The notes under the pieces were generated by a model, which was not told the origin of the DNA, made no database searches, and was given only the letters and a program-made list of their open reading frames with translations. 64,000 nucleotides of DNA from Duganella margarita (GTDB taxonomy: Bacteria > Pseudomonadota > Gammaproteobacteria > Burkholderiales > Burkholderiaceae_D), in NCBI RefSeq assembly GCF_009857535.1, contig NZ_WWCS01000010.1, positions 62,001 through 126,000 of the forward strand, given 5' to 3'. Positions 1 to 13,249 of the stretch are shown in pieces (the stretch's first letter is position 1; the number at the start of each line of letters is the position of its first letter). A program made the translations under genes and the position numbers.

Positions 1-462
1 CCGAACGATCAGCACCGGTAGGCCGGAGGCGCGCAACCGCCGCTCCATCTCCACCCGGATCGCGCCCTTGCGCGTCAATGGCCGCTGTGGCGCATCCTCC
101 GTGATATGCAAGAACGCATCCGGCCCGTAGTTATAGACGGTACCCGGCAGCAGAATCCGCGCACCGCTCGCACGCGCCGCCGCCATCGTATTCTCCAGCA
201 TGGGCAGTACCAGCTGGCCCCAATTACGGTAGCCCGGCGGATTCACCGCATGCACAATCAGCTGCACGCCCTGCGAGGCGGCCACCACGTCGTCGTGTTC
301 CATCGCATCGCCGGACAGCCATTGCAGGCCGTCGCCGCTCTTCGCCACACGCTCCGGCGCGCGATGCAAGGCCTTCACCTGCCAACCGCGCGCCAGCAGC
401 ACCCGCGCCACCTCGCCGCCAATGCCGCCCGTTGCGCCCAATACCAGTGCCACTTTGTCCAT
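1..462 (-). CDS. NAD(P)-binding SDR/NmrA-like epimerase, 3' end outside window
   Basis: The 154 visible residues are the N-terminal Rossmann part of an atypical short-chain dehydrogenase of the NmrA/epimerase type. The nucleotide-binding glycine motif is LGATGGIGGEV at residues 8-18, followed by a basic stretch (ALHRAPERV) typical of NADP preference, and a YNYG segment near residue 110 where the catalytic tyrosine of extended SDRs lies. The ATG at 460-462 is preceded by AGGAG at normal spacing, which fixes the start. The gene runs off the left edge, so the C-terminal substrate domain is not seen. It is divergent from the LysR gene at 556, the usual layout of a LysR regulator and its target. 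The substrate is unknown. Confidence 0.85.
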   Translation of the reverse strand, partial: MDKVALVLGATGGIGGEVARVLLARGWQVKALHRAPERVAKSGDGLQWLSGDAMEHDDVVAASQGVQLIVHAVNPPGYRNWGQLVLPMLENTMAAARASGARILLPGTVYNYGPDAFLHITEDAPQRPLTRKGAIRVEMERRLRASGLPVLIVR

Positions 463-555
463 GCTGTTCTCCTGTGTGAGTTGATGGATGTAGTGTGCCC
501 TCGCGCGAGCCAAAAGAAAATTACCTAAAGCTGCATAGGCGCTATACAATTTCGT
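463..555. promoter_or_regulatory. Divergent control region with a short dyad (candidate LysR site)
   Basis: This 93-bp gap separates two divergent starts. It carries CCTA-N8-TAGG at 524-539, which contains a T-N11-A core as in LysR-type boxes, and TACAAT at 545-550, which is -10-like for the rightward gene. A weak leftward pair, TTGTAT (549-544) and TAGGTA (527-522), is 16 bp apart. The dyad arms are only 4 bp, so the assignment rests mainly on position. Confidence 0.3.
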
Positions 556-1464
556 ATGACTATCGTTGAACCAAACTGGGATTTGTACCGTTCCTTCCTG
601 TCTGTGCTGAAGGAAGGTTCGCTGTCCGGCGCCGCGCGGGCGCTGGGACTGACGCAACCGACCGTCGGCCGCCATATCGACGCGCTGGAGCAGGCGCTGG
701 GATTATCCCTGTTCACCCGTTCACAGGCCGGCTTCATCGCCACCGACGCCGCTCACGCGCTGCAACCGTACGCCGAAACCTTGTCCTCGGCGTCATCCGC
801 GCTGCTGCGCGCCGCCTCCGGCATAGGCCGTGGCGCCGACCGGCAGATCGAAGGCACGGTGCGGGTGACCGCCAGCGAAGTAGTCAGCGTGGAGGTGCTG
901 CCGCCGTTACTGGCGCAGCTGCGCGATAGCCACCCCGGTATCACGATAGAACTGGCGGTCTCCAACCGCATCGAAAACCTGCTGCGGCGCGATGCCGACA
1001 TCGCCGTCCGCATGCAGCGCCCGGAGCAGGAGGTGCTGGTGGCGCGCCGCGTAGGACACATCGATCTTGGTTTCCATGCGCACCGGCGTTACCTGGAGCG
1101 CCACGGCATGCCACAAAATATGGAGGAAATGACGCAGCACACGCTGATCGGCATCGATACCGAAAACGCCTTTACGCGCAAGTTAAAAATGCTATTGGGA
1201 GGGCTGGCCAACAGCCATTTCGCGCTGCGCAGTGATAGTGACCTGGTCCACCTGGCATCGATCCGCGCGGGGCTCGGCATTGGCATCTGCCAGGTGCGGC
1301 TGGCCGCGCGCGATCCGGATCTGGTGCGGCTGGTGCCCGAAGAATTCAACATCAGCATGGAAACCTGGCTGGCCATGCACGAGAATCTACGCAGTAATCC
1401 TGCCTGCGCGGCCGTATACACTGCTCTGGCGGCGGGACTGGAAGACTACATCAACGGGCACTGA
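556..1464 (+). CDS. LysR family transcriptional regulator
   Basis: A 302-residue protein of standard LysR length. The N-terminal winged helix-turn-helix spans residues 8-66 (GSLSGAARALGLTQPTVGRH is the recognition region), followed by a linker helix and a periplasmic-binding-protein-like effector domain at about 95-295. It most likely controls the divergent NAD(P)-binding gene and itself from the shared intergenic region. Its last 14 bases overlap the end of the convergent small secreted protein gene. The effector cannot be read from the sequence. Confidence 0.93.
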   Translation: MTIVEPNWDLYRSFLSVLKEGSLSGAARALGLTQPTVGRHIDALEQALGLSLFTRSQAGFIATDAAHALQPYAETLSSASSALLRAASGIGRGADRQIEGTVRVTASEVVSVEVLPPLLAQLRDSHPGITIELAVSNRIENLLRRDADIAVRMQRPEQEVLVARRVGHIDLGFHAHRRYLERHGMPQNMEEMTQHTLIGIDTENAFTRKLKMLLGGLANSHFALRSDSDLVHLASIRAGLGIGICQVRLAARDPDLVRLVPEEFNISMETWLAMHENLRSNPACAAVYTALAAGLEDYINGH

Positions 1465-1786
1465 CCAGGCGGCGCTGCTTGCGCAACTCATCTTCCATGG
1501 TCATGTTTTGACGCGCGGCCTGCAACGTCGCGACATCGGTACTAACGGTCTTGCGCACTTGCGCGCGCGGCAGATCGGCCCAGCGGCTGCGCGGCGCCGG
1601 CGCTGAGGCCACCGAAGTGGTCATCGCCGCCGGCACGCGCTCGATATTGTCGTCTTCCGCGCGGCTGCCTTGCGGGCAATCGACGTCGGTCAGCAGCACA
1701 TGGCCTTCCGCGTCAACACAGCGGTTGACGGCGGCGCCGGCCACACCAGTCATTGCGACCAACGCCGCGCACAGAATGAATTTCAT
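1451..1786 (-). CDS. Small secreted protein, DUF4124-like
   Basis: A 111-residue protein starting MKFILCAALVAMTGVAGAA, a clear Sec signal peptide cleaved after about residue 19. The mature N-terminus (NRCVDAEGHVLLTDVDCP) resembles the short DUF4124 module, with two cysteines likely to form a disulfide. The rest is low in structure, with an Ala/Ser-rich linker and a basic C-terminus. The ATG at 1784-1786 is preceded by AAAGGGG, which favours it over in-frame starts 45 codons upstream. Function unknown. DUF4124 modules are found in many periplasmic proteins of betaproteobacteria without one shared role. Confidence 0.7.
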   Translation of the reverse strand: MKFILCAALVAMTGVAGAAVNRCVDAEGHVLLTDVDCPQGSRAEDDNIERVPAAMTTSVASAPAPRSRWADLPRAQVRKTVSTDVATLQAARQNMTMEDELRKQRRLVSAR

Positions 1787-1962
1787 GATTGATGCCCCTT
1801 TGATAAGAGCCTTCATCATCCGCTCCGGCGCTTTGTCAGTCTGTACGTCCTCGCACATCCAGTCTGCGATGCGGCATTGTCGCTCTATGTCGGGTACAAT
1901 ACCGCCTTCTTTCCGTATCACGACAGCGTGTTGCCGCGGCGCGGCGCCGTGTCCTCTTGCCT

Positions 1963-2715
1963 ATGAAATCTCTCCTTATTCTTTCTGCGCTTGCGCTGGC
2001 CCACGGCTATGCCGCCGCAGACTCGATGGACCCGGTCAATGCCCACGGCTGGAACACTTCCGCCGAACTGGGCGCCATCTCCACCTCCGGTAACACGGTC
2101 GGTACTTCGGTCACCGGCAAGATCGACGCCCGGCAGGAGATGCACAACTGGAGCAACGAATACATCCTGTCCGGTTATTTCAAGGATGAACAGGTCACCA
2201 ATGACGAAGGCCAGCAAGTGCGGGAGCGCTCGGCGCAGCGCTACGCAGCATCGGCCAAGGCAGCATACAAGCTGCTGCACGACGAGCATGGCAAGCTGTA
2301 TGCACTGGCTACCCACGTCGACGACAAATTCGGCGCCTACACCCGCTACTCGACCATCGGCGTCGGTTACGGTACACAGATCTACCAATCGGACACGCAC
2401 ACGCTCGACGTGGAAGTCGGTCCCGGCTACTTCCGCGGCGTACGCTCGCCCACTGAAACCGAAAACGGCCCTACCGTGCGCGGTGCGGCACTGCTGAAAT
2501 GGAAGCTGAGCGACAGCGCGCAATTCAGCCAGAACGTCATCGTCGAACGCGGCACCGACAATATCCACTCGATGGCGGAAACCGCACTGCGCACCAAAAT
2601 CAACAGCACCATGCAGATGAAGGCCGCGTTCAACATCCGCAGCGATACCAACGTCCCGGCTGACAAGAAAAACACCGACACGCAAACCTCGGTGACACTG
2701 GTTTATTCTTTCTAA
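1963..2715 (+). CDS. DUF481 family outer-membrane protein (YdiY-like)
   Basis: A 250-residue protein with a signal peptide (residues 1-19, ending AAA|D) and a long run of amphipathic strands. The segment GWNTSAELGAISTSGNTVGT is the characteristic start of DUF481 (salt-induced outer-membrane protein YdiY) proteins, and the last residues VTLVYSF end in an aromatic residue as outer-membrane barrels do. I chose ATG 1963; a TTG two codons earlier is possible. It lies 16 bp before purT on the same strand, so the two may share a transcript, though no functional link is evident. Confidence 0.85.
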   Translation: MKSLLILSALALAHGYAAADSMDPVNAHGWNTSAELGAISTSGNTVGTSVTGKIDARQEMHNWSNEYILSGYFKDEQVTNDEGQQVRERSAQRYAASAKAAYKLLHDEHGKLYALATHVDDKFGAYTRYSTIGVGYGTQIYQSDTHTLDVEVGPGYFRGVRSPTETENGPTVRGAALLKWKLSDSAQFSQNVIVERGTDNIHSMAETALRTKINSTMQMKAAFNIRSDTNVPADKKNTDTQTSVTLVYSF

Positions 2716-2731
2716 CTTCAATTCCCAAGCT

Positions 2732-3943
2732 ATGAACACTCCACGCACTCTCGGCACGCCCCTGTCCCCTACCGCCACCAAAGTCATGCTGCTTGGCTCC
2801 GGTGAACTCGGCAAGGAAGTCATCATCGCGCTGCAGCGCCTGGGCGTCGAAGTGATTGCCGTCGACCGCTATCCAAACGCGCCCGGCCACCAGGTCGCGC
2901 ACCGCGCCCACGTCATCAACATGACCGATGGCGATGCGCTGGCGGCGCTGATCGAGCAAGAGAAGCCTGACCTGGTGGTGCCGGAAATCGAAGCCATCGC
3001 CACCGACAAACTGGCGGAGCTGGAACAAGCTGGCAAGATCACCTGCATCCCGACCGCGCGCGCTGCGCAGCTGACCATGAACCGCGAAGGCATCCGCCGC
3101 CTGGCCGCCGAAACGCTGGGCCTCGCCACGTCGCCATACCGTTTTGCCAGCAGCCTGGAAGAACTGGCCGCCGGCGCCGAAGCTGTCGGCTTCCCATGCG
3201 TGATCAAGCCGGTGATGTCGTCGTCAGGCAAAGGCCAGTCGAAGATCGACAGCGCCGCCGAAGTGAAAGCGGCGTGGGATTACGCCGCCGCCGGCAGCCG
3301 CGTGGATTCGGGCCGCGTGATCGTTGAAGGCTTTATCGACTTCGACTACGAAATCACCCTGCTGACCGTGCGTTCGCTGGGCGAAGACGGCCAGGTGATC
3401 ACGCAGTACTGCGAACCGATCGGCCACGTGCAGGTGCAAGGCGACTACGTGGAATCGTGGCAGCCCTGCCGCATGGACCCGGTGGCGCTGGTGCGCGCAC
3501 GCGACATCGCCGGCAAGGTGACGGCGGACCTGGGTGGCCTCGGCCTGTTCGGCGTGGAACTGTTCGTCAAGGACGATATGGTGTGGTTCTCGGAAGTGAG
3601 CCCACGTCCGCACGATACCGGCATGGTCACCATGGCGACCCAGGTGCAAAGCGAATTCGAACTGCACGCCAAGGCGATTCTCGGCCTGCCGGTCAACGTG
3701 GCGCTGAGGGCGCCAGGGGCTTCGGCCGTGATCTACGGCCAGCACGAAGCGGCAGGCATCGCCTTTGAAGGCGTGGCCGATGCGCTGAGCGTGCCGAACA
3801 GCGACATTCGCCTGTTCGGCAAGCCGGAATCGTTCGCCCGCCGCCGCATGGGCGTGGCGCTGGCGACCGCCGACGATGTGGAAACCGCGCGCGTCAACGC
3901 CAAGCTGGCGGCTTCCAAAGTCAAGCCGGTGCTGGCCAAGTGA
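2732..3943 (+). CDS. purT: Formate-dependent phosphoribosylglycinamide formyltransferase (GAR transformylase 2)
   Basis: A 403-residue ATP-grasp enzyme that makes formyl-GAR from GAR, formate and ATP in purine synthesis, the folate-independent alternative to PurN. It has an N-terminal preATP-grasp fold with the GSGELGKEV loop (about residues 24-32), an ATP-grasp domain at about 115-310 with MSSSGKGQSK as its flexible nucleotide loop, and the metal/phosphate site EVSPRPHDTGMVT. The length matches the family. It ends 1 bp before the convergent LytTR gene's stop, so no separate terminator fits between them. No strong ribosome binding site is seen. Confidence 0.96.
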   Translation: MNTPRTLGTPLSPTATKVMLLGSGELGKEVIIALQRLGVEVIAVDRYPNAPGHQVAHRAHVINMTDGDALAALIEQEKPDLVVPEIEAIATDKLAELEQAGKITCIPTARAAQLTMNREGIRRLAAETLGLATSPYRFASSLEELAAGAEAVGFPCVIKPVMSSSGKGQSKIDSAAEVKAAWDYAAAGSRVDSGRVIVEGFIDFDYEITLLTVRSLGEDGQVITQYCEPIGHVQVQGDYVESWQPCRMDPVALVRARDIAGKVTADLGGLGLFGVELFVKDDMVWFSEVSPRPHDTGMVTMATQVQSEFELHAKAILGLPVNVALRAPGASAVIYGQHEAAGIAFEGVADALSVPNSDIRLFGKPESFARRRMGVALATADDVETARVNAKLAASKVKPVLAK

Positions 3944-3944
3944 G

Positions 3945-4736
3945 TCACATCCCCCGGAACAGATCGACGTAGTTACGGCTGACGACCAGCTGTTCCGGGC
4001 GGCCTTTCAGCTGCACCATCAAGCGACCGCGGAAGTCTTGCCGCGTGCCGGCCACATGGCGCGCGGCGACAATCACACTGCGGTGGATTTGCCAGAACTG
4101 CTGCTCATCGAGCTGCTCGCGCAACTTGCTGATCGGCGTGCGGATCAGGCTTTCGCCATCGGCCACGAACACGCTGGTGTATTTATCGTTACTCTGGAAG
4201 TAGATCACGTCGTCGATCGGGATCAAGCGCGTTTCTTCGCCGTGCGAGGCGCGTATCCATTGCAGCGGCGCTGTGGACGGCGGAGCCACCGGCGCGGCGA
4301 CGGCCAACTGTGCCAGCAACGCTTGCAATGCCGCTGCCGGCACCGCGCCTTCGGCCGACGCAGGCTTCAACCTCGCCTTGAGTTTGGCGACCGTCTTTTC
4401 CAGACGTTCGATGTTGGCTGGCTTCAGCAGGTAATCCACCGCCGAATGTTCAAACGCTTCAACCGCATACTGGTCATATGCCGTGACGAACACAATGTGC
4501 GGCGGCTTGGGGCTGTCCACCAGTTTGGCGGCGACATCCAGCCCGGTCAGGCCCGGCATGCGGATATCGAGAAACACCACCGCCGGCGCTTCTTCGTCGA
4601 TCATGCGTAGCGCCTCGATACCGTTGGCGGCGCGGGCCACGACCCGCAGTTCCGGCCAAACGGCTTTCAGCTGGCTTTCCAGGTATTCGCGCAGATGGGC
4701 TTCGTCATCTGCAATCAGGGCACGGATGGTATCGAT
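3945..4736 (-). CDS. LytTR-type response regulator; no canonical start codon
   Basis: The reading frame encodes a receiver domain and a LytTR DNA-binding domain (about residues 160-260). The part read from the first canonical start (GTG at 4638-4640) lacks the receiver's first strand and acidic pocket. Upstream in the same open frame lies a perfect receiver N-terminus, IRALIADDEAHLREYLESQL, which places the phospho-acceptor (VVFLDIRMPG) at residue 57, the usual position, if translation begins near ATC 4734-4736. No ATG, GTG or TTG occurs in this frame between an upstream TAA and GTG 4640. It overlaps the end of the sensor gene by about 22 bp, suggesting translational coupling. It should act as partner of the LytS-like kinase next to it. 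The start given here is inferred. Confidence 0.8.
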   Translation of the reverse strand: MDTIRALIADDEAHLREYLESQLKAVWPELRVVARAANGIEALRMIDEEAPAVVFLDIRMPGLTGLDVAAKLVDSPKPPHIVFVTAYDQYAVEAFEHSAVDYLLKPANIERLEKTVAKLKARLKPASAEGAVPAAALQALLAQLAVAAPVAPPSTAPLQWIRASHGEETRLIPIDDVIYFQSNDKYTSVFVADGESLIRTPISKLREQLDEQQFWQIHRSVIVAARHVAGTRQDFRGRLMVQLKGRPEQLVVSRNYVDLFRGM

Positions 4737-5893
4737 GTCGGACTCACATTCAAAGGCAGCAGCAGACGCACCGTCATGCCGCAGGGTTGATTTTCCAATA
4801 ATTCTACCTTGGCGGCGCCGCCATACAAACTGCCCAGGCGCTCGCGCAGATTACTCAGGCCGACGCCCCCGCCCGGCTTGCGCGGCGCCGATTCGTTCAG
4901 GCCAGCGCCGGTGTCGCTGATGCGGATGCTGACATGCTTTCCTTCGACCCGCGCGCTGACCGCGATCTCGCCGCCCTCCACCTTCGGTTCCAGGCCGTGC
5001 GCAATGGCGTTTTCCACCACCGGTTGCAGCAGCATCGGCGCGATGCGGAACTGGCGCAACTCTTCCGGCACGTCGATGCGGTAGCGCAGGCGGTCGCCCA
5101 TGCGTACCGCCAGCACGTCCAGATAGGCGGCGATCAGCGCCGCTTCGGACGCCAGTGTCGCCTCGTCGCTGCGGCTGGCGGCCAGGCTGGCGCGCAGATA
5201 ATCGATGAAGCGCTCCAGCATGTGCTGCGCCTGCGCCGGACGGGGTCCGATCAGGCTCACCACGTTGGCCAGCGTGTTATACAAAAAGTGCGGCTCGATC
5301 TGCGCCTGCAACGCGCGCAGCCGCGCCTCGGCCAGCATGCGGGCGCTGGCCGCCACGAATTCCTTCTGGCGCGCCGCCTCCATGGCACGCGCGCCGCGAC
5401 GCTCGGCGGCGCTGCGCACCATGTACATCAGCAGCGCCACAAACGCACCGATCACCAGGCATTGCATGACCACCGCGCGGTTGCCCAGCAAGTGCAGCGG
5501 ATTGCTGCCGTTCCAGATCATATTCCCCAGCAGGACGCCCAGCAGCACACTGAACGCCATCAGGGCCATGTTGAACAGGATGCGCGGCAGACGGGGAGCA
5601 CGACGCGGCCAGCCTGCCAGCAGACGATTGGCCAACAATGCGCTGCCATGGAAGATCGCGCCGACCAGATTGGACATCAGCAGCATCGACCACAACCGCT
5701 CGGCCAAGGTGGCGCCGTCGTTCGTCAGCAGGCGCACAAACGCGGTCAGCACCACGCCGAGCAAGGTACTCCAGATCACCGTGTACAGCCAGTCGCGGAC
5801 CAGCGACGGCTGCCATCGACGGAAAAACGGGATCAGTTCCAGCGGGTGCTCGCGCACCAGGCTACGGTCTTGTTGCGTCATTTCTGCTTTCAT
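4715..5893 (-). CDS. LytS/YehU-family sensor histidine kinase
   Basis: A 392-residue membrane kinase. Four hydrophobic segments fill about residues 35-160, then a His_kinase domain (PF06580 type) carries QIEPHFLYNTLANVV with the phosphorylated His at residue 202. An HATPase domain follows, with NAIAHG (N box) and DTGAGL/GGGVGLSNLRERL (G boxes). It pairs with the overlapping LytTR regulator. Its start lies 5 bp after the stop of the carotenoid oxygenase gene, so kinase, regulator, oxygenase and DUF2141 gene form one leftward unit. An in-frame ATG at 5881 is an alternative start. The ligand is unknown. Confidence 0.93.
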   Translation of the reverse strand: MKAEMTQQDRSLVREHPLELIPFFRRWQPSLVRDWLYTVIWSTLLGVVLTAFVRLLTNDGATLAERLWSMLLMSNLVGAIFHGSALLANRLLAGWPRRAPRLPRILFNMALMAFSVLLGVLLGNMIWNGSNPLHLLGNRAVVMQCLVIGAFVALLMYMVRSAAERRGARAMEAARQKEFVAASARMLAEARLRALQAQIEPHFLYNTLANVVSLIGPRPAQAQHMLERFIDYLRASLAASRSDEATLASEAALIAAYLDVLAVRMGDRLRYRIDVPEELRQFRIAPMLLQPVVENAIAHGLEPKVEGGEIAVSARVEGKHVSIRISDTGAGLNESAPRKPGGGVGLSNLRERLGSLYGGAAKVELLENQPCGMTVRLLLPLNVSPTSIPSVP

Positions 5894-5898
5894 TTAAT

Positions 5899-7371
5899 TC
5901 ATGCCGCCAGAAAGTTACCATGAAAGCAAACCGGCGCGCGATAGGGCAAGCGTGCCAGTGCTACCGGACCGGCCTTGATGTTGTGCGCATCAAACACCGT
6001 CAGCACGCTTTGCGCGCGGCGCGTATCCTGCGCTACGCCGACCACATAGCCATCGGTCTCGGAACGCGCGCCACGGCGCGGTATCAACACATGCTCTTCG
6101 ACTTGCCAGCCCGGGCCAAAGGCATAGCCGTCCACTTTGCCGCTGTCCGTGTCGATGACATTGACGCTGTCGAGTATCAGCTCGCGGCCGCTGGCGCCAA
6201 GCACCAGCAGTTTGCGGTGACGGGCCGACACCACCTGTGGCATCACGCGCGGGAATTCGCTGACGCCGAACATCCGTGCCTCGCGCGCCTGGCCGCTGGC
6301 GTAGTCCAGCGTGATCTGCACCGTACTGGAAGGGTTGTCGTCCACCATGCGCATCTGGCCGCGCATCGGCAGGCCGACCTTGCGCAAGGCGTCACCTTCG
6401 TGCAGCACTACGTCAAGCCGGGTACAGGCGCCGTCTTCATAGGCGTTCCCGAAGTGGAACACCGAGCGCGCCGGCAGCTCGAACACCTGACGCAGCGCCA
6501 GCGTATCCTTGGAGATGACAATGGCGCGCAGCGGCAGCCTGTCGCCGGCCCAGTGCATGCTGTCGCCCAGGCTGACCTCCGGGCCGGAGCGCATCTCGTA
6601 TGGCGCTACCAGGAAGATCAGGTGACGGCCGCTGACCACAAAGTCGTGCACCATGTTCAGCTGCGGTACCGGTATCATTGCGGTGCGCGTGACTTCACCC
6701 GCCGCGTTCATGCGGTAGATTGCCAACTGATTGGAGCCTGGCGCATTACCGAAGTTCCACAAGCCGCCGTCCGGGTCGATCTTCGGATGCGCCGAAAACG
6801 GCATCGCTTTCAGGTCCGGGCGCCAGGTCTTGATGCCGCGCGTGGCCAGCGTTTGCGGATCGACTTCGGTGGCCGAACCGCCTTCCCACAGCGCGTACAC
6901 GCGGCCATTGAACGGCAGCAGATTGGTGTTGGCGACATTGACGCTGTCGTTGTTTTTGACAGCCTTGCGGTCGATGTAGGTGCCGAAGGCCGGATACAGG
7001 AAGCGCCCTGCCTTGCTCTCGTCCTGGAATTTTTGCGTGGCGACGAAGCGGCCGATGTGACTGACCTTGCCGTCGCTGATCTGCCAGCGCTGGGCGAAGC
7101 CGTCGCCGTCAAACCAGTGATGGTAGCGTTCCCCGCCCAGTTCAAAACGTCCCGGCCCGTTGCGGTAAAAGACGCCGTTCAGGTCTGCCGGCATCCGGCC
7201 CAGCACTGAGGCGTCGCCGGCGACGTCGCCGGTATGGTCGGCGTAAGCCATCAGCCGCGCATTGCCGTCCAGCGCGTGGTGGAACGATTCGTAGGTCAGG
7301 CTGTCGGCCAGGGCGGACGAGGAAGCCAGGCCAAGTGCGGCGAAACTGAGGAATTGGCGGCGGTTAGTCAT
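5899..7371 (-). CDS. Carotenoid oxygenase (RPE65/CCD family), Tat signal
   Basis: A 490-residue carotenoid-cleavage type non-haem iron dioxygenase. The four iron-binding histidines of the seven-bladed propeller are visible in AHPKID, MVHDFVV, VFHFGNAYED and VCFHGNF at the C-terminus. The N-terminus TNRRQFLSFAALGLASSSALA has a twin-arginine motif plus an h-region, so the protein is probably exported folded through Tat. ATG 7371 has GGAG upstream; a longer in-frame extension is just antisense to the DUF2141 gene. It lies 13 bp after DUF2141. Substrate could be a carotenoid, apocarotenoid or stilbene-like compound. Confidence 0.93.
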   Translation of the reverse strand: MTNRRQFLSFAALGLASSSALADSLTYESFHHALDGNARLMAYADHTGDVAGDASVLGRMPADLNGVFYRNGPGRFELGGERYHHWFDGDGFAQRWQISDGKVSHIGRFVATQKFQDESKAGRFLYPAFGTYIDRKAVKNNDSVNVANTNLLPFNGRVYALWEGGSATEVDPQTLATRGIKTWRPDLKAMPFSAHPKIDPDGGLWNFGNAPGSNQLAIYRMNAAGEVTRTAMIPVPQLNMVHDFVVSGRHLIFLVAPYEMRSGPEVSLGDSMHWAGDRLPLRAIVISKDTLALRQVFELPARSVFHFGNAYEDGACTRLDVVLHEGDALRKVGLPMRGQMRMVDDNPSSTVQITLDYASGQAREARMFGVSEFPRVMPQVVSARHRKLLVLGASGRELILDSVNVIDTDSGKVDGYAFGPGWQVEEHVLIPRRGARSETDGYVVGVAQDTRRAQSVLTVFDAHNIKAGPVALARLPYRAPVCFHGNFLAA

Positions 7372-7384
7372 GTTCGGTCTCCGA

Positions 7385-7792
7385 TCAACGCAGGTTGACG
7401 GCGGTGATGGCGCCATCGGCCGGCAGCGCGATGCGGGCATCCTCAAAGCGTGGCGCGCCGCGCTTGCCGAAGGCATTGTTGCTGAAGGCGTAGTCCTCGG
7501 TCGGCACGCCGACCATGTTGCGGTCCATTTTGCCGTTGGCGTTGGCGTCGTGGTAGACGGCGAAGGCATAGTCGCCGGCCGGCAGGTCGGTCACCTTGAC
7601 GTCCACCGCGCCGTTTTGGGCCGGCGCCTGCACCGCGCGCAGCGGCTTGGCGAGGAAGGTATCGGCCGAGTTGTAGACGGCGACCATGACATTGCCTTCG
7701 GCGCTAGTGACGCCGTCAACATGGATGGTCAGGTCGGCGGCATGGGCAGAGCAGCAAACAGCAAGCAGCGAGGCGAGGATCAATTTGGACAT
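7385..7792 (-). CDS. DUF2141 domain secreted protein
   Basis: A 135-residue protein with a Sec signal peptide (residues 1-18, CSAHA|A) and a beta-sandwich DUF2141 domain. Visible family marks are GNVMVAVYNSADTFL, LPAGDYAFAVYHDANANGKMD (a calcium-site-like DxNxNGxxD loop) and FSNNAFGKRG. It is the first gene of the leftward unit and has GGGAG before its ATG. DUF2141 proteins are periplasmic or surface proteins of unknown biochemical role; pairing with a carotenoid oxygenase hints at a role with exported pigment-derived compounds, which is inference only. Confidence 0.9.
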   Translation of the reverse strand: MSKLILASLLAVCCSAHAADLTIHVDGVTSAEGNVMVAVYNSADTFLAKPLRAVQAPAQNGAVDVKVTDLPAGDYAFAVYHDANANGKMDRNMVGVPTEDYAFSNNAFGKRGAPRFEDARIALPADGAITAVNLR

Positions 7793-7882
7793 ATCAGGCT
7801 CCCGGTTGGATCAAGTGGTTGAGGTGTGATGCCACTTTATCCACGCACCGCGGCGTCCGTGCGGCCATGTGACGAAATGCGT

Positions 7883-9595
<1,713 letters not shown>

Positions 9596-9624
9596 GGTTC
9601 ACCCGCTATCGACAAAGATGACAA

Positions 9625-9654
9625 AATATACCGCGCGACGGGTAGATCTGCCAA
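9625..9654 (-). promoter_or_regulatory. Predicted sigma-70 promoter of the PAS hybrid kinase gene
   Basis: On the minus strand TTGGCA (9654-9649) and TATATT (9630-9625) are separated by 18 bp; each matches consensus at 5 of 6 positions. Transcription would start about 20 bp upstream of the TTG start codon at 9595. Confidence 0.5.
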
Positions 9655-9676
9655 ACCATTATGGCAATATTTACGC

Positions 9677-9682
9677 TATAGT
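9677..9682 (+). promoter_or_regulatory. Candidate -10 element of the MASE1 kinase gene
   Basis: TATAGT lies 31 bp before the ATG at 9713 on the plus strand. No good -35 hexamer is found 16-18 bp upstream, so this is only a tentative element that may need an activator. Confidence 0.3.
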
Positions 9683-9712
9683 GGCTCATCGTAGACAACC
9701 CCCGAATCCGCC

Positions 9713-13245
<3,533 letters not shown>

Positions 13246-13249
<4 letters not shown>

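Noticed and set aside
7372..7569. 66-codon extension upstream of the carotenoid oxygenase
   Set aside because: It lies antisense/out of frame to the DUF2141 gene, has low-complexity Pro/Ser/Thr sequence, and would bury the Tat signal.
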